Below, piece after piece: positions 35,203 through 42,919 of a stretch of 64,000 nucleotides of DNA. Made by a program: the position numbers and the translations under genes. The DNA is taken from contig VTEF01000010.1 of assembly GCA_008180335.1 (NCBI GenBank), positions 2,851 through 66,850 of the forward strand, in the 5' to 3' direction. Below the pieces are notes generated by a model. That model was not told the DNA's origin, ran no database searches, and saw only the letters and a program-made list of their open reading frames with translations. The stretch is from Priestia megaterium (GTDB lineage Bacteria > Bacillota > Bacilli > Bacillales > Bacillaceae_H). The number at the start of each line of letters is the position of its first letter. Position 1 is the stretch's first letter.

Positions 35203-36117
35203 ATGAAGCAAAATCAGTTCAGTGTAACTTCCTTAATATCAGCTTTTGGTCGAGCATATCACAGTAAATATGACACGCTGAAAATTTTCGATGATTTTAT
35301 TGCAAAAGATCTAATATCCTAAAAAGAGTTTTCAGACATCAGTGAGAATATGATTCGAGGAATCCAATTTTTCAACAAAGATATTGCTCAAAGATTTCAA
35401 GATGATCCAGAAGAAATTTTAAAATGGGTTACCCAAGTCCAGCTGTCTCCAACACCCTTAGCACGTGCTGCATATTGTGAAAAAGTATTACTTAATGAAG
35501 TTATGTTAGGATTAAAACAGTATGTCATACTTGGAGCTGGATTAGATACTTTTTGTTTCCGACATCCAGAATTGAAAAACCGCTTAGAAATATTTGAAAT
35601 TGATCATCCTGCTACACAGGAATTTAAAAAGAAAAAGCTGGATCATGCCAAATTTAAAATCCCGAGTAATCTTCATTTTGTTTCTATGGACTTCACCAAT
35701 AAGTTTTCGTATCAACATCTGATAGATGAAGGGTTTGTTAACAAAAAAACGTTCTTTAGCCTTTTAGGCATTTCTTATTATTTAACTAAAGAGGAAAACT
35801 CAAACTTGATAAATGATTTATTTGCCAAAGTCCCATCAGGAAGCTCGATAGTTTTTGACTATGCAGACGAAAATCTCTTTGAAGAAAAAGGAATGTCTAA
35901 CAGAGTTGAAAATATGGTAAAAATGGCTTCAGCAAGTGGCGAACAAATGAAATCATGTTTTAATTATTATGAAATCGAGCATATGTTAGAGAAATCAGGT
36001 TTACTAATTTATGAACATTTATCACCAGCTGCGATAAATGATCTTTTCTTTAGAAATCGGACGGATTATTTGTCTGCATTTGAAACCATTCATTATATTC
36101 ATGCTGTAAAAAAATAA
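35203..36117 (+). pseudogene. SAM-dependent methyltransferase (LCM/TIGR00027 type), nonsense mutated
   Basis: The frame starts at ATG 35203 after GGGAGG and reads MKQNQFSVTSLISAFGRAYH, the normal start of this family. A TAA at 35320-35322 (codon 40) interrupts it, then the same frame runs to 36117. YVILGAGLDTFCFRHPE is the SAM motif and EIDHPATQEFKKKKL follows. A single C-to-T change (CAA to TAA) would explain the stop. An internal ATG at 35350 exists but lacks a good binding site. The remaining 255 residues keep the SAM motifs. Confidence 0.8.
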
Positions 36118-36132
36118 TATTCTATTAAACTT

Positions 36133-36170
36133 GCCGCTCAATTATCTTAAGTATTGAGCGGCTTTTAATT
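36133..36170 (+). terminator. Terminator
   Basis: GCCGCTCAAT / ATTGAGCGGC with a ten-base loop and TTTTAATT. Confidence 0.85.
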
Positions 36171-36387
36171 AGCAGAATAAGACATATCAGGTAGTATCTC
36201 TTATTGAACTATCTTGCTTCGTTTTTTATAAGGACAATTTTTATCATTTAAAAACTCAAAAAGCTGTTTAATTAAAGGGAGCTTGATGACTTATAGTTAA
36301 AATATTTGTTTTTTTAGCATTAAAAAACTTTTATGAGGGAATATATGTTACTGAATAGATATTTTGAATTTTAAGGGAGGGAATGAA

Positions 36388-36657
36388 ATGGAAAAGATTG
36401 AAGTTGGTGAAGTTTTTACGATTGCAGATGAGAATGATCAAGAACAGGATGTTGAAGTGCTTGGAAAAATGAAGCTTGAAGGAACAGAGTACATCGCTGT
36501 AGTCTTTGTAGAGGAATTACTCATCGAAACAGAAGAAGAAATTGATATTTTCTTTTTCAAAATCGAGCCGAATGGTGAATGGTCATCCATTGAAGATGAT
36601 GAAGAATTTGAAAAAGTATCAGCTGCGTTTGAAGAATCAAGAGAACTAAATATCTAA
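36388..36657 (+). CDS. DUF1292 family protein
   Basis: 89 residues, very acidic (many Glu/Asp), from ATG 36388 with AAGGGAGGG before it. VFTIADENDQEQDVEVLG, then YIAVVFVEE and IDIFFFKIE, match the DUF1292 (YrzB-like) pattern common in Bacillus. Function unknown. It is a stand-alone gene with its own terminator. Confidence 0.82.
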   Translation: MEKIEVGEVFTIADENDQEQDVEVLGKMKLEGTEYIAVVFVEELLIETEEEIDIFFFKIEPNGEWSSIEDDEEFEKVSAAFEESRELNI

Positions 36658-36668
36658 ATAACTAAGTC

Positions 36669-36700
36669 AAAAAGCTGCTCACGATATCGAGCAGCTTTTT
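36669..36700 (+). terminator. Terminator
   Basis: AAAAAGCTGCTC / GAGCAGCTTTTT stem with an eight-base loop. Confidence 0.9.
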
Positions 36701-36808
36701 ACTTTCACTGTAACTATTGCGATCTCCTTTCAAACAGGTAAGTTTTTATTGATCTCCCACTAGCTTGGTATTAAACTAAACATAAAAATAGTAATAAATG
36801 GAGATCTT

Positions 36809-39697
36809 ATGGAGAATTTTATTCAAAACTTAGAAACATCTCTACATAAAGGATTTATTAATCAAGATTATAGTAAATCAGGAAGCTACAAACCGAAGCT
36901 TCTTGTTAATAATTCAAAGAAAAATGAAAATGTCTTGAATTCAATTGTAGAAGAACTAGAAACTAGTGAATCTTTTCTTTTTTCAGTTGCTTTTATTACA
37001 GAAAGTGGCCTTGCTACTCTTAAATCTCATTTTCTCGACCTTAAACGAAAAGGAATTAAAGGACGAATACTAACATCGACATTTTTAAATTTTAATCAGC
37101 CTAAGGTATTTAGAGAATTATTAAAGATTAAAAATGTTGAAGTAAGATTAACTAATGTAGAAGGGTTTCATTCAAAAGGGTATATTTTCAAACAAAACAC
37201 TCATTACTCATTAATTGTTGGAAGCTCCAATTTAACAGCACATGCCTTGAAAGTAAATTATGAATGGAATGTCAAACTGACCTCGCATGAAAATGGAGAA
37301 ATCGTCCATCACTTTAAAAATCAATTTGAAGATGTGTGGAAAAGTTCTCAAACACTGGATGAAAACTGGATTGAACAATATGAAAAGACATATACACAAA
37401 TTGTAGATCACAAAGTTATTAACCAAGTCATTGAATTACCGACTCAATACCAAACCAATTCTATAGAAGAGGCATTGAAAATTGTTCCAAATAAAATGCA
37501 GCAAGCAGCGCTGCAAGAAATTCAAGCGGTTCGAGCAGCTGGTAAAGATAAAGGACTTGTTATTTCAGCAACCGGAACAGGTAAAACCTATCTTTCTGCT
37601 TTTGATGTAAGGCGTTTTGCTCCTAAACGCATGCTATTTATTGTTCATCGGGAACAAATCTTACAAAAAGCAAAATTAGATTTTCAAAAAGTACTTGGAG
37701 GACTTAATGAGGATTTTGGTATTCTATCAGGTTCAACAAAACAAACAAATACTAAGTATTTATTTGCAACGATTCAAACCATTTCAAAAGAAGAAAATTT
37801 GCTTCAGTTTGACCCAGAAGCATTTGATTATATTTTAATCGATGAAGTTCATAAAGCAGGTGCAAAGTCTTATTATACAGTCATTGACTATTTTAAACCA
37901 AAATTTTTAATGGGAATGACTGCGACTCCCGAACGTACAGATGATTACAATATTTATCAGCTGTTTGACTACAACATTGCTTATGAAATTCGTCTACAAG
38001 AAGCGCTTGAAGAAGACATGCTGTGTCCTTTTCATTATTTTGGAGTAACCGATTTTGAATATAATGGAGAACTCATTGACGATGCGACCGTTTTATCAAC
38101 TCTCGTGACCGAAGAGCGTGTTGACCATATGATTGAAAAGATACAATACTACGGTTTTTCAGGTGACAAAGTAAAGGGATTGATCTTTTGTAGCCGTAGA
38201 GAGGAAGCCGAAAAATTATCTCTTGCGTTAAATGAAAAAGGTTTTAATACGGTTGCTTTAACAGGTGATCACTCTCAAGAAGAAAGAGCACGCCAAGTAA
38301 CCCAATTAGAAAATGGAATGCTTGATTATATTTTAACTGTAGATATTTTTAATGAAGGAATTGACATCCCAAGCATTAACCAAGTGATTATGCTAAGACA
38401 AACTCAATCAAGTATCATCTTTATTCAGCAACTGGGGCGGGGACTACGCAAACATGATTCCAAAGATTTTGTGACGATCATTGATTTTATCGGTAACTAT
38501 AAAAATAACTATCTCATTCCAATGGCGCTTTCAGGAGATAAATCACAAAATAAAGACAACATACGTCGACGTGTAAAAGATACAAGTTATATAAAAGGAA
38601 TTTCAACTGTTAACTTTGAAGAAATCGCTAAAAAACAAATCTTTAAAGCGATTGATAAAAGTAAGTTAACCGCTCTGAAAATTTTAAAAGAAGCTTTTGT
38701 TGAACTTAAAAATCGAATTGGTCGAGTACCCTATTTATATGACTTTATATTAAATCATTCAATTGACCCTGTAGTTCTTGTAGATAGTCATTCAAACTAT
38801 CATCAGTTTTTATTAAAAATGAAAGAAGACACCCCTACACTCACAGATTACGAAAACAAAACCTTAACCATGCTTTCATTAGAAATCTTAAATGGAAAAC
38901 GAAAACATGAAATTATTTTATTGGACTTGTTACTAACTAATGGAAAAGTTCAATATAATGAATATATTCAACACTTAACACATTCTAATTGTCTAGTAAC
39001 TAACGAGATAATAGCGTCAGTTCAACGTATTTTTGATTTGTCATTTTTCACGCAAAATAACCAAAAAAAATATGGGGAAATGCCAATTATCACTTTAAAT
39101 GAAAAGAACGAGTTCACATTTAATGACTTAATAAGCACTAGCCTTAATTCAAATGTATACTTTAAGGAGATGGTGACGGATGTTATTCAAAGTGCAAAAG
39201 CAAAAAATAAATCGTACAAGTGCAATGAACCGCTTACGCTCTATGAAAAATATTCAAGAAAAGATGTCTGTAAACTCTTGAATTGGCATAATGATGAAAG
39301 CTCAACGATGTATGGTTATAAAACAAAACACAAGACTTGTCCGATCTTTATTACATATCATAAAAATGATGACATTGAGTCCAGTGTCAATTATGGTGAC
39401 GAGTTTCTTAATCAAGATGTCCTCAAGTGGTATACAAGAAGTAATCGGACACTAAAATCACAAGAAGTGCAAACAATTATTAAAGCACAAGAAAACAACG
39501 TTGACATCCATGTGTTTGTTAAAAAGGATGATGATGAAGGAAGCGACTTCTACTATTTAGGTAAAGCAACTCCTGATCAAAACACTGTTCAGGAAGCGAA
39601 AATGAAAAAACTTCCAGTTGTTCATATGAACATGATTATGGAACAATCTATTGATCATACTCTGTACCATTATATTAAAGATGGAACAAATAGTTAA
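36809..39697 (+). CDS. PLD-nuclease + DEAD/DEAH helicase + DUF3427 protein
   Basis: 962 residues. A phospholipase-D-like nuclease domain (HSKGYIF, then VGSSNLT) occupies about 40-190. A superfamily-2 helicase follows: ISATGTGKTYLS (Walker A), LIDEVHKAG (DEAH-type Walker B), GMTATPERTD (motif III) and QLGRGLRKH (motif VI). The last ~400 residues fit DUF3427. This architecture is found in bacterial DNA-repair and suspected defence loci. It stands alone with its own terminator. A defence role is plausible but unsupported by neighbours. Confidence 0.85.
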   Translation: MENFIQNLETSLHKGFINQDYSKSGSYKPKLLVNNSKKNENVLNSIVEELETSESFLFSVAFITESGLATLKSHFLDLKRKGIKGRILTSTFLNFNQPKVFRELLKIKNVEVRLTNVEGFHSKGYIFKQNTHYSLIVGSSNLTAHALKVNYEWNVKLTSHENGEIVHHFKNQFEDVWKSSQTLDENWIEQYEKTYTQIVDHKVINQVIELPTQYQTNSIEEALKIVPNKMQQAALQEIQAVRAAGKDKGLVISATGTGKTYLSAFDVRRFAPKRMLFIVHREQILQKAKLDFQKVLGGLNEDFGILSGSTKQTNTKYLFATIQTISKEENLLQFDPEAFDYILIDEVHKAGAKSYYTVIDYFKPKFLMGMTATPERTDDYNIYQLFDYNIAYEIRLQEALEEDMLCPFHYFGVTDFEYNGELIDDATVLSTLVTEERVDHMIEKIQYYGFSGDKVKGLIFCSRREEAEKLSLALNEKGFNTVALTGDHSQEERARQVTQLENGMLDYILTVDIFNEGIDIPSINQVIMLRQTQSSIIFIQQLGRGLRKHDSKDFVTIIDFIGNYKNNYLIPMALSGDKSQNKDNIRRRVKDTSYIKGISTVNFEEIAKKQIFKAIDKSKLTALKILKEAFVELKNRIGRVPYLYDFILNHSIDPVVLVDSHSNYHQFLLKMKEDTPTLTDYENKTLTMLSLEILNGKRKHEIILLDLLLTNGKVQYNEYIQHLTHSNCLVTNEIIASVQRIFDLSFFTQNNQKKYGEMPIITLNEKNEFTFNDLISTSLNSNVYFKEMVTDVIQSAKAKNKSYKCNEPLTLYEKYSRKDVCKLLNWHNDESSTMYGYKTKHKTCPIFITYHKNDDIESSVNYGDEFLNQDVLKWYTRSNRTLKSQEVQTIIKAQENNVDIHVFVKKDDDEGSDFYYLGKATPDQNTVQEAKMKKLPVVHMNMIMEQSIDHTLYHYIKDGTNS

Positions 39698-39704
39698 CGA
39701 TCTG

Positions 39705-39741
39705 AAAAAACATCAGTTAAAGAAAATAGCTGATGTTTTTT
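39705..39741 (+). terminator. Terminator
   Basis: AAAAAACATCAG / CTGATGTTTTTT stem. Confidence 0.88.
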
Positions 39742-39808
39742 CTATTGTTTGAAATTCTTGAGAAGGGGAAATGCAGTTTACTAAGATCAGATAAAGGAGG
39801 AATTAGAA

Positions 39809-40006
39809 ATGCCTTACCATTCGCTAAATGCTCTTCCTGATGGAGTGAAGAACAATCTGTCTCATCATGCTCAAGAAATTTACAAGGAGGCCTTTAATTC
39901 AGCTAGCGAAGAATACAAAGAAGAAGAAACCGCTCATAAAGTAGCTTGGCGTGCAGTAAAACAGAAATATAAAAAAGACAGCAATGATAATTGGGTTAAA
40001 AAATAA
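39809..40006 (+). CDS. ChaB family protein
   Basis: 65 residues. LNALPDGVKNNLSHHAQEIYKEAFNSA and HKVAWRAVKQKYKKD are the ChaB signature, a small helical protein named for the cation-transport regulator of E. coli. Role in Bacillus unknown. AAAGGAGGAATTAG precedes ATG 39809. Confidence 0.85.
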   Translation: MPYHSLNALPDGVKNNLSHHAQEIYKEAFNSASEEYKEEETAHKVAWRAVKQKYKKDSNDNWVKK

Positions 40007-40087
40007 TTTAATTACATGAGATTGTGATAGCGGAAGATAGTATCATTCATTTTTAAGTTTCTTTCGATAGGTTCTTCAGTTACTCTT

Positions 40088-40116
40088 AAACACAGGTAGC
40101 AATCCTGTGTTTTTTT
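40088..40116 (+). terminator. Terminator
   Basis: AAACACAGG / CCTGTGTTT stem and T-run. Confidence 0.85.
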
Positions 40117-40256
40117 ATAATTCATTTCTATTTTTATGAACATGAAAATACACTAGGAGTTATAAATTGTATAAAGCTAACAGCAGGATATACAGCCAGT
40201 GGTATTGAAACATAACTAGATTAGGTCATAAACAAATAAAAAAGGGCGTGTAAAAG

Positions 40257-41174
40257 TTGAAACCCACAACTGCACAAATAATAGAAATTGCAAAGAAACA
40301 CGGTATAGATGTAAAAGAAGACTCATTAACATTTAATGAGTCTGGGCTTGATTTTCTTGTAGTATTTGCAACAGATACAGAGGGAGAAAAATGGATATTG
40401 CGCTTTCCAAGACGCGAAGACGTTTTACCTTCAACCGAAAAAGAGAAACGTACGCTTGATTTAATAGAGCCTCATCTATCTGTACAAGTACCTAAATGGA
40501 TCGTTTTTACAAATGAATTAATTGCTTATAAACAATTAAAAGGAGTACCTGCGGGAACTATTGATCCAGTCGCAAAAGCTTATATCTGGGAGCTTGATGA
40601 AAAAAATGTGCCTGATCTGTTCAACAAGTCACTGGCTGAAGCATTAGTTTCATTGCATCAAATACACCTCAATGAAGCTGAATTGGCAGGTTTGACAATT
40701 GAAAGTGCAGAAGAAGCAAGAACACGCATGAAAGCTCGAATGAAGAAGGTAAAAACAGAATTTAACGTAAATGAGCTCCTTTGGAAACGATGGCAGGCCT
40801 GGATAGTAGATGATGCACTTTGGCCGAAGCAGTCAGGGTTGATTCACGGAGATTTACACGCAGGCCATATCCTTATTGATGAGAACTCTCGTGTAACAGG
40901 GTTTATTGATTGGACAGAGGCTTCTGTTACAGACATTTCCAGTGATTTTGTCGCCCATTATCGTACATTTGGCGAAAAAGCACTAGAAAAGATAATCTCG
41001 TATTATGAAGCAGCAGGCGGTTATGTATGGACCAATATGAAAAAACATGTTATTGAACTTGCAGCTGCTTACCCAGTTGCCATTGCTGAATTTGCGTTAA
41101 AGTCAGGAATTGAAGAATATAAGCAAATGGCGAGAGATGTGCTAGAGGAAAAACAACAACCTCTTTCAAAATGA
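40257..41174 (+). CDS. Macrolide 2'-phosphotransferase family kinase (Mph-like)
   Basis: 305 residues from TTG 40257, chosen because AAAGGGCGTG (40241-40250) is well placed. GLDFLVVFATDTEGEKWILRFPRR (nucleotide-binding lobe), catalytic loop LIHGDLHAGHILID and metal-binding TGFIDWTEASVTD are those of Mph kinases, which inactivate macrolides by phosphorylation. A chromosomal form is common in Bacillus. No macrolide-type leader peptide is visible upstream, so induction is not evident. Confidence 0.85.
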   Translation: MKPTTAQIIEIAKKHGIDVKEDSLTFNESGLDFLVVFATDTEGEKWILRFPRREDVLPSTEKEKRTLDLIEPHLSVQVPKWIVFTNELIAYKQLKGVPAGTIDPVAKAYIWELDEKNVPDLFNKSLAEALVSLHQIHLNEAELAGLTIESAEEARTRMKARMKKVKTEFNVNELLWKRWQAWIVDDALWPKQSGLIHGDLHAGHILIDENSRVTGFIDWTEASVTDISSDFVAHYRTFGEKALEKIISYYEAAGGYVWTNMKKHVIELAAAYPVAIAEFALKSGIEEYKQMARDVLEEKQQPLSK

Positions 41175-41192
41175 AAGAGGTTGTTGTTTTTC
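41149..41192 (+). terminator. Terminator overlapping the mph-like stop
   Basis: AAAAACAACAACCTCTTTCA pairs with its mirror 41172-41191 across a three-base loop. The left arm lies inside the final codons, so the coding end and terminator are fused. Confidence 0.92.
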
Positions 41193-41288
41193 TATAGTTA
41201 GGGGAGAAAGGGATTGATCAAACATGTTTTAGAGACGTGCAAACAAAAGGTGGATTGACAATAAAGTTATTTAAAAACGCCCATTAGA

Positions 41289-41320
41289 TTATTCCAGAAA
41301 AGGGCCAATTAATGGAATAA
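41289..41320. repeat. Palindromic site 1 (TTATTCCA...TGGAATAA)
   Basis: Eight-base perfect arms enclose GAAAAGGGCCAATTAA. It aligns with 46325-46354 in both arms and in the central GGGCC, including the flanking AAAAC-x-CC on the left and AAG on the right. Confidence 0.65.
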
Positions 41321-41347
41321 GGATTATTAAACAAAAGTAAATTTTCC

Positions 41348-41384
41348 AATATTCCTTGACAGGAATATTCTTTATGAGTTATAT
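41348..41384 (+). promoter_or_regulatory. arsR promoter with operator centred on -35
   Basis: AATATTCC-TTGACA-GGAATATT (41348-41369) is a perfect palindrome whose central six bases are the -35 box. TTATAT (41379-41384) follows at 17 bases. A repressor bound here would directly cover the -35; the ArsR protein encoded at 41408 is the obvious candidate. Confidence 0.72.
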
Positions 41385-41407
41385 TTAGTGCGAAAGGAGA
41401 AGGTAAT

Positions 41408-41734
41408 ATGGGCATTAAAATCACAACAACTTTGAACGCACTTGCTGAGCCCAACCGAATACGCATTGTTGAACTTTTGCGTGATGGCCCCCTCACTGTA
41501 GGGGAAATTGCTGAACGACTTGGTCTTCTCCAGCCACAAACTTCTAAACATCTCCGTGCACTTAATGAATCTGGGCTCGTCGAGGTGCAAGCAATTGCTA
41601 ATCGGCGAATTTACAAGCTACGGGAGCAGCCGTTCCAAGATCTAGATGATTGGCTGAAGTCTTTCCAGCATGTCTGGCATGAAAGGTTCGACCGCTTGGA
41701 TGACTATTTGCGTGAATTGCAAAGAAAAGACTGA
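41408..41734 (+). CDS. ArsR-family winged-helix regulator
   Basis: 108 residues: LNALAEPNRIRIVELLRDGPLTVGEIAERLGLLQPQTSKHLRALNESGLVEV is a full wHTH. There are no Cys residues for metal sensing, so it belongs to the non-metal ArsR group that is often paired with an SRPBCC protein gene. AAAGGAGAAGG precedes ATG 41408. It probably represses itself and the next gene. Confidence 0.88.
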   Translation: MGIKITTTLNALAEPNRIRIVELLRDGPLTVGEIAERLGLLQPQTSKHLRALNESGLVEVQAIANRRIYKLREQPFQDLDDWLKSFQHVWHERFDRLDDYLRELQRKD

Positions 41735-41804
41735 TATTGTGCCGAAAAAGATTACTACGAAAAAAGTGACGTCTTAATCCAAAAATTTATTGGGAGGAAT
41801 GGAA

Positions 41805-42320
41805 ATGTCCAACAACACAATGATTTCGAGGGTGGAGAACGATCGGGTACTAGTGCTGGAGCGTATTTTCGACGCGCCGCGCGACCTCGTGTTCAAGATG
41901 TTTAAAGATCCCGAGCATCTCAAACGCTGGTGGGGGCCAAAAGGCTGGGAGCTTCCTGTCTGCAACATCGATTTTCGGCCGGATGGCGTTTGGCACTACT
42001 GCATGAAATGCGTAGATCAAAACCAAGGTGAATTTTACGGTATGGAATCTTGGGGCAAAGGTGTTTATAAGAAGATCATCGAGCCGGAGAAAATCGTTTA
42101 CGTCGATTTCTTCTCGGATGCCGAAGGTAATATGAATGACGCCATGCCATCGACTGATGTTACATTGGAATTCATCGATTTGGGCAGTAAGACGAAGCTG
42201 ATTAACCGTGCTGAATATACGTCGGCGGAGAGTCTCAAGACCGTCATGGACATGGGCATGCTACAAGGAATCACCGAAACTTGGGACCGCCTGGAAGAGG
42301 CTCTTCAGCTAGTGAAATAA
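41805..42320 (+). CDS. SRPBCC/AHSA1-domain protein
   Basis: 171 residues from ATG 41805, with GGGAGGA before it. LVLERIFDAPRDLVFKMFKDPEHLKRWWGPKGWELPVCNIDFRPDG and ETWDRLEEAL at the end are the AHSA1-like START-fold signature, a hydrophobic-ligand pocket. The base composition is clearly more GC-rich than the surroundings (GACGCGCCGCGCGACC near 41871), which suggests recent transfer. Transcribed with arsR. Confidence 0.87.
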   Translation: MSNNTMISRVENDRVLVLERIFDAPRDLVFKMFKDPEHLKRWWGPKGWELPVCNIDFRPDGVWHYCMKCVDQNQGEFYGMESWGKGVYKKIIEPEKIVYVDFFSDAEGNMNDAMPSTDVTLEFIDLGSKTKLINRAEYTSAESLKTVMDMGMLQGITETWDRLEEALQLVK

Positions 42321-42373
42321 GGAAATATTAAGTAATTCAATAAAGAAACCTGTACCTATAGTAAGATTAGAAG

Positions 42374-42508
42374 CATCGAATGACTTTATTGTAATATTTT
42401 GAGTACAGCGTAAGTTTTTACATCTAAAATAAACCCGTATACCCCCGTTCTGAGTAAGAACGGGGGTATACGGATTTAAGGCTTTAAAATTAAATAACTT
42501 TATTGTCA
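42374..42508. repeat. Right-end module A with 16-bp hairpin
   Basis: GACTTTATTG at the left, then a perfect hairpin CCGTATACCCCCGTTC / GAACGGGGGTATACGG (42435-42473), then GATTTAAGGC and the 19-bp end. The order GACTTTATTG, C-rich/G-rich hairpin, GGGGTAT, TTAAATAACTTTATTGT recurs at 48650-48764 and, degraded, at 58685-58772 and 49988-50045. Confidence 0.62.
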
Positions 42509-42907
42509 CTTTACACCAAAACTTTTTTCATTATCGTTGTACTGTCTGCGAAGAATTTCCATTTTATCATGGTCAATATTGTCTTCACTAGAAATGATTA
42601 ATTCATCTAGCCGTTGACGTCTCTCTATTTCTTCTATCGTTAGCTGGAAAAATAAGTTTATATCTTGTTCAGTGACTTCTTTTGGTTCTTCTGCTTTTGC
42701 ACCTTTTTTCCCTCTAATACGATAGATAGCACGGTTCAATAATATCCAAAGGAAGGCAATCATGAATAAGATGATCGACACAACAAACAAAATAAGAACG
42801 GCTAAAAATTCAATTTTAAGAAATATGTCGGCAATTTCTGATGGTAAAAGCTGAACTCCTTTCAATTCATAAAGGGGTAGTACCAGCGAAGCTGTCACTA
42901 CCCGCAA
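42506..42907 (-). CDS. Hypothetical membrane protein, probably truncated
   Basis: Up to 133 residues on the minus strand. One or two TM segments (FLAVLILFVVSIILFMIAFLWILL) are followed by a charged tail (ITEIERRQRLDELI-like helices). The stop codon TGA is made of the last three bases of the element-1 end (42506-42508), so the original C-terminus may be lost. The N-terminal part of the frame runs through a conserved hairpin and no good binding site exists, so its start is uncertain. Confidence 0.4.
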   Translation of the reverse strand: MRVVTASLVLPLYELKGVQLLPSEIADIFLKIEFLAVLILFVVSIILFMIAFLWILLNRAIYRIRGKKGAKAEEPKEVTEQDINLFFQLTIEEIERRQRLDELIISSEDNIDHDKMEILRRQYNDNEKSFGVK

Positions 42908-42910
42908 TAA
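42874..42910 (-). repeat. Conserved hairpin, copy 1 (downstream of tnpA)
   Basis: On the minus strand, a stem GGGTAGT/ACTACCC with inner CAGC-TTC-GCTG begins 10 bases after the tnpA stop. It matches 48778-48814 at 36 of 37 positions. It may be the transposase terminator or a structural part of the transposon. Confidence 0.6.
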
Positions 42911-42919
42911 GAATATGAA

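Larger units (their letters stand above)
41256..42508. mobile_element. Candidate passenger cassette with perfect 19-bp ends (element 1)
   Basis: TGACAATAAAGTTATTTAA (41256-41274) is matched exactly, inverted, by 42490-42508. The 1253-bp unit contains only an arsR and an SRPBCC gene and no transposase. Its left end continues into a TTCCA/TGGAA palindrome and its right end into a GC hairpin, and both end types recur elsewhere in the window with other passengers. No target duplication is evident. It looks like a MITE-like mobile cassette moved by an enzyme in trans. This is an inference from repeats. Confidence 0.6.
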
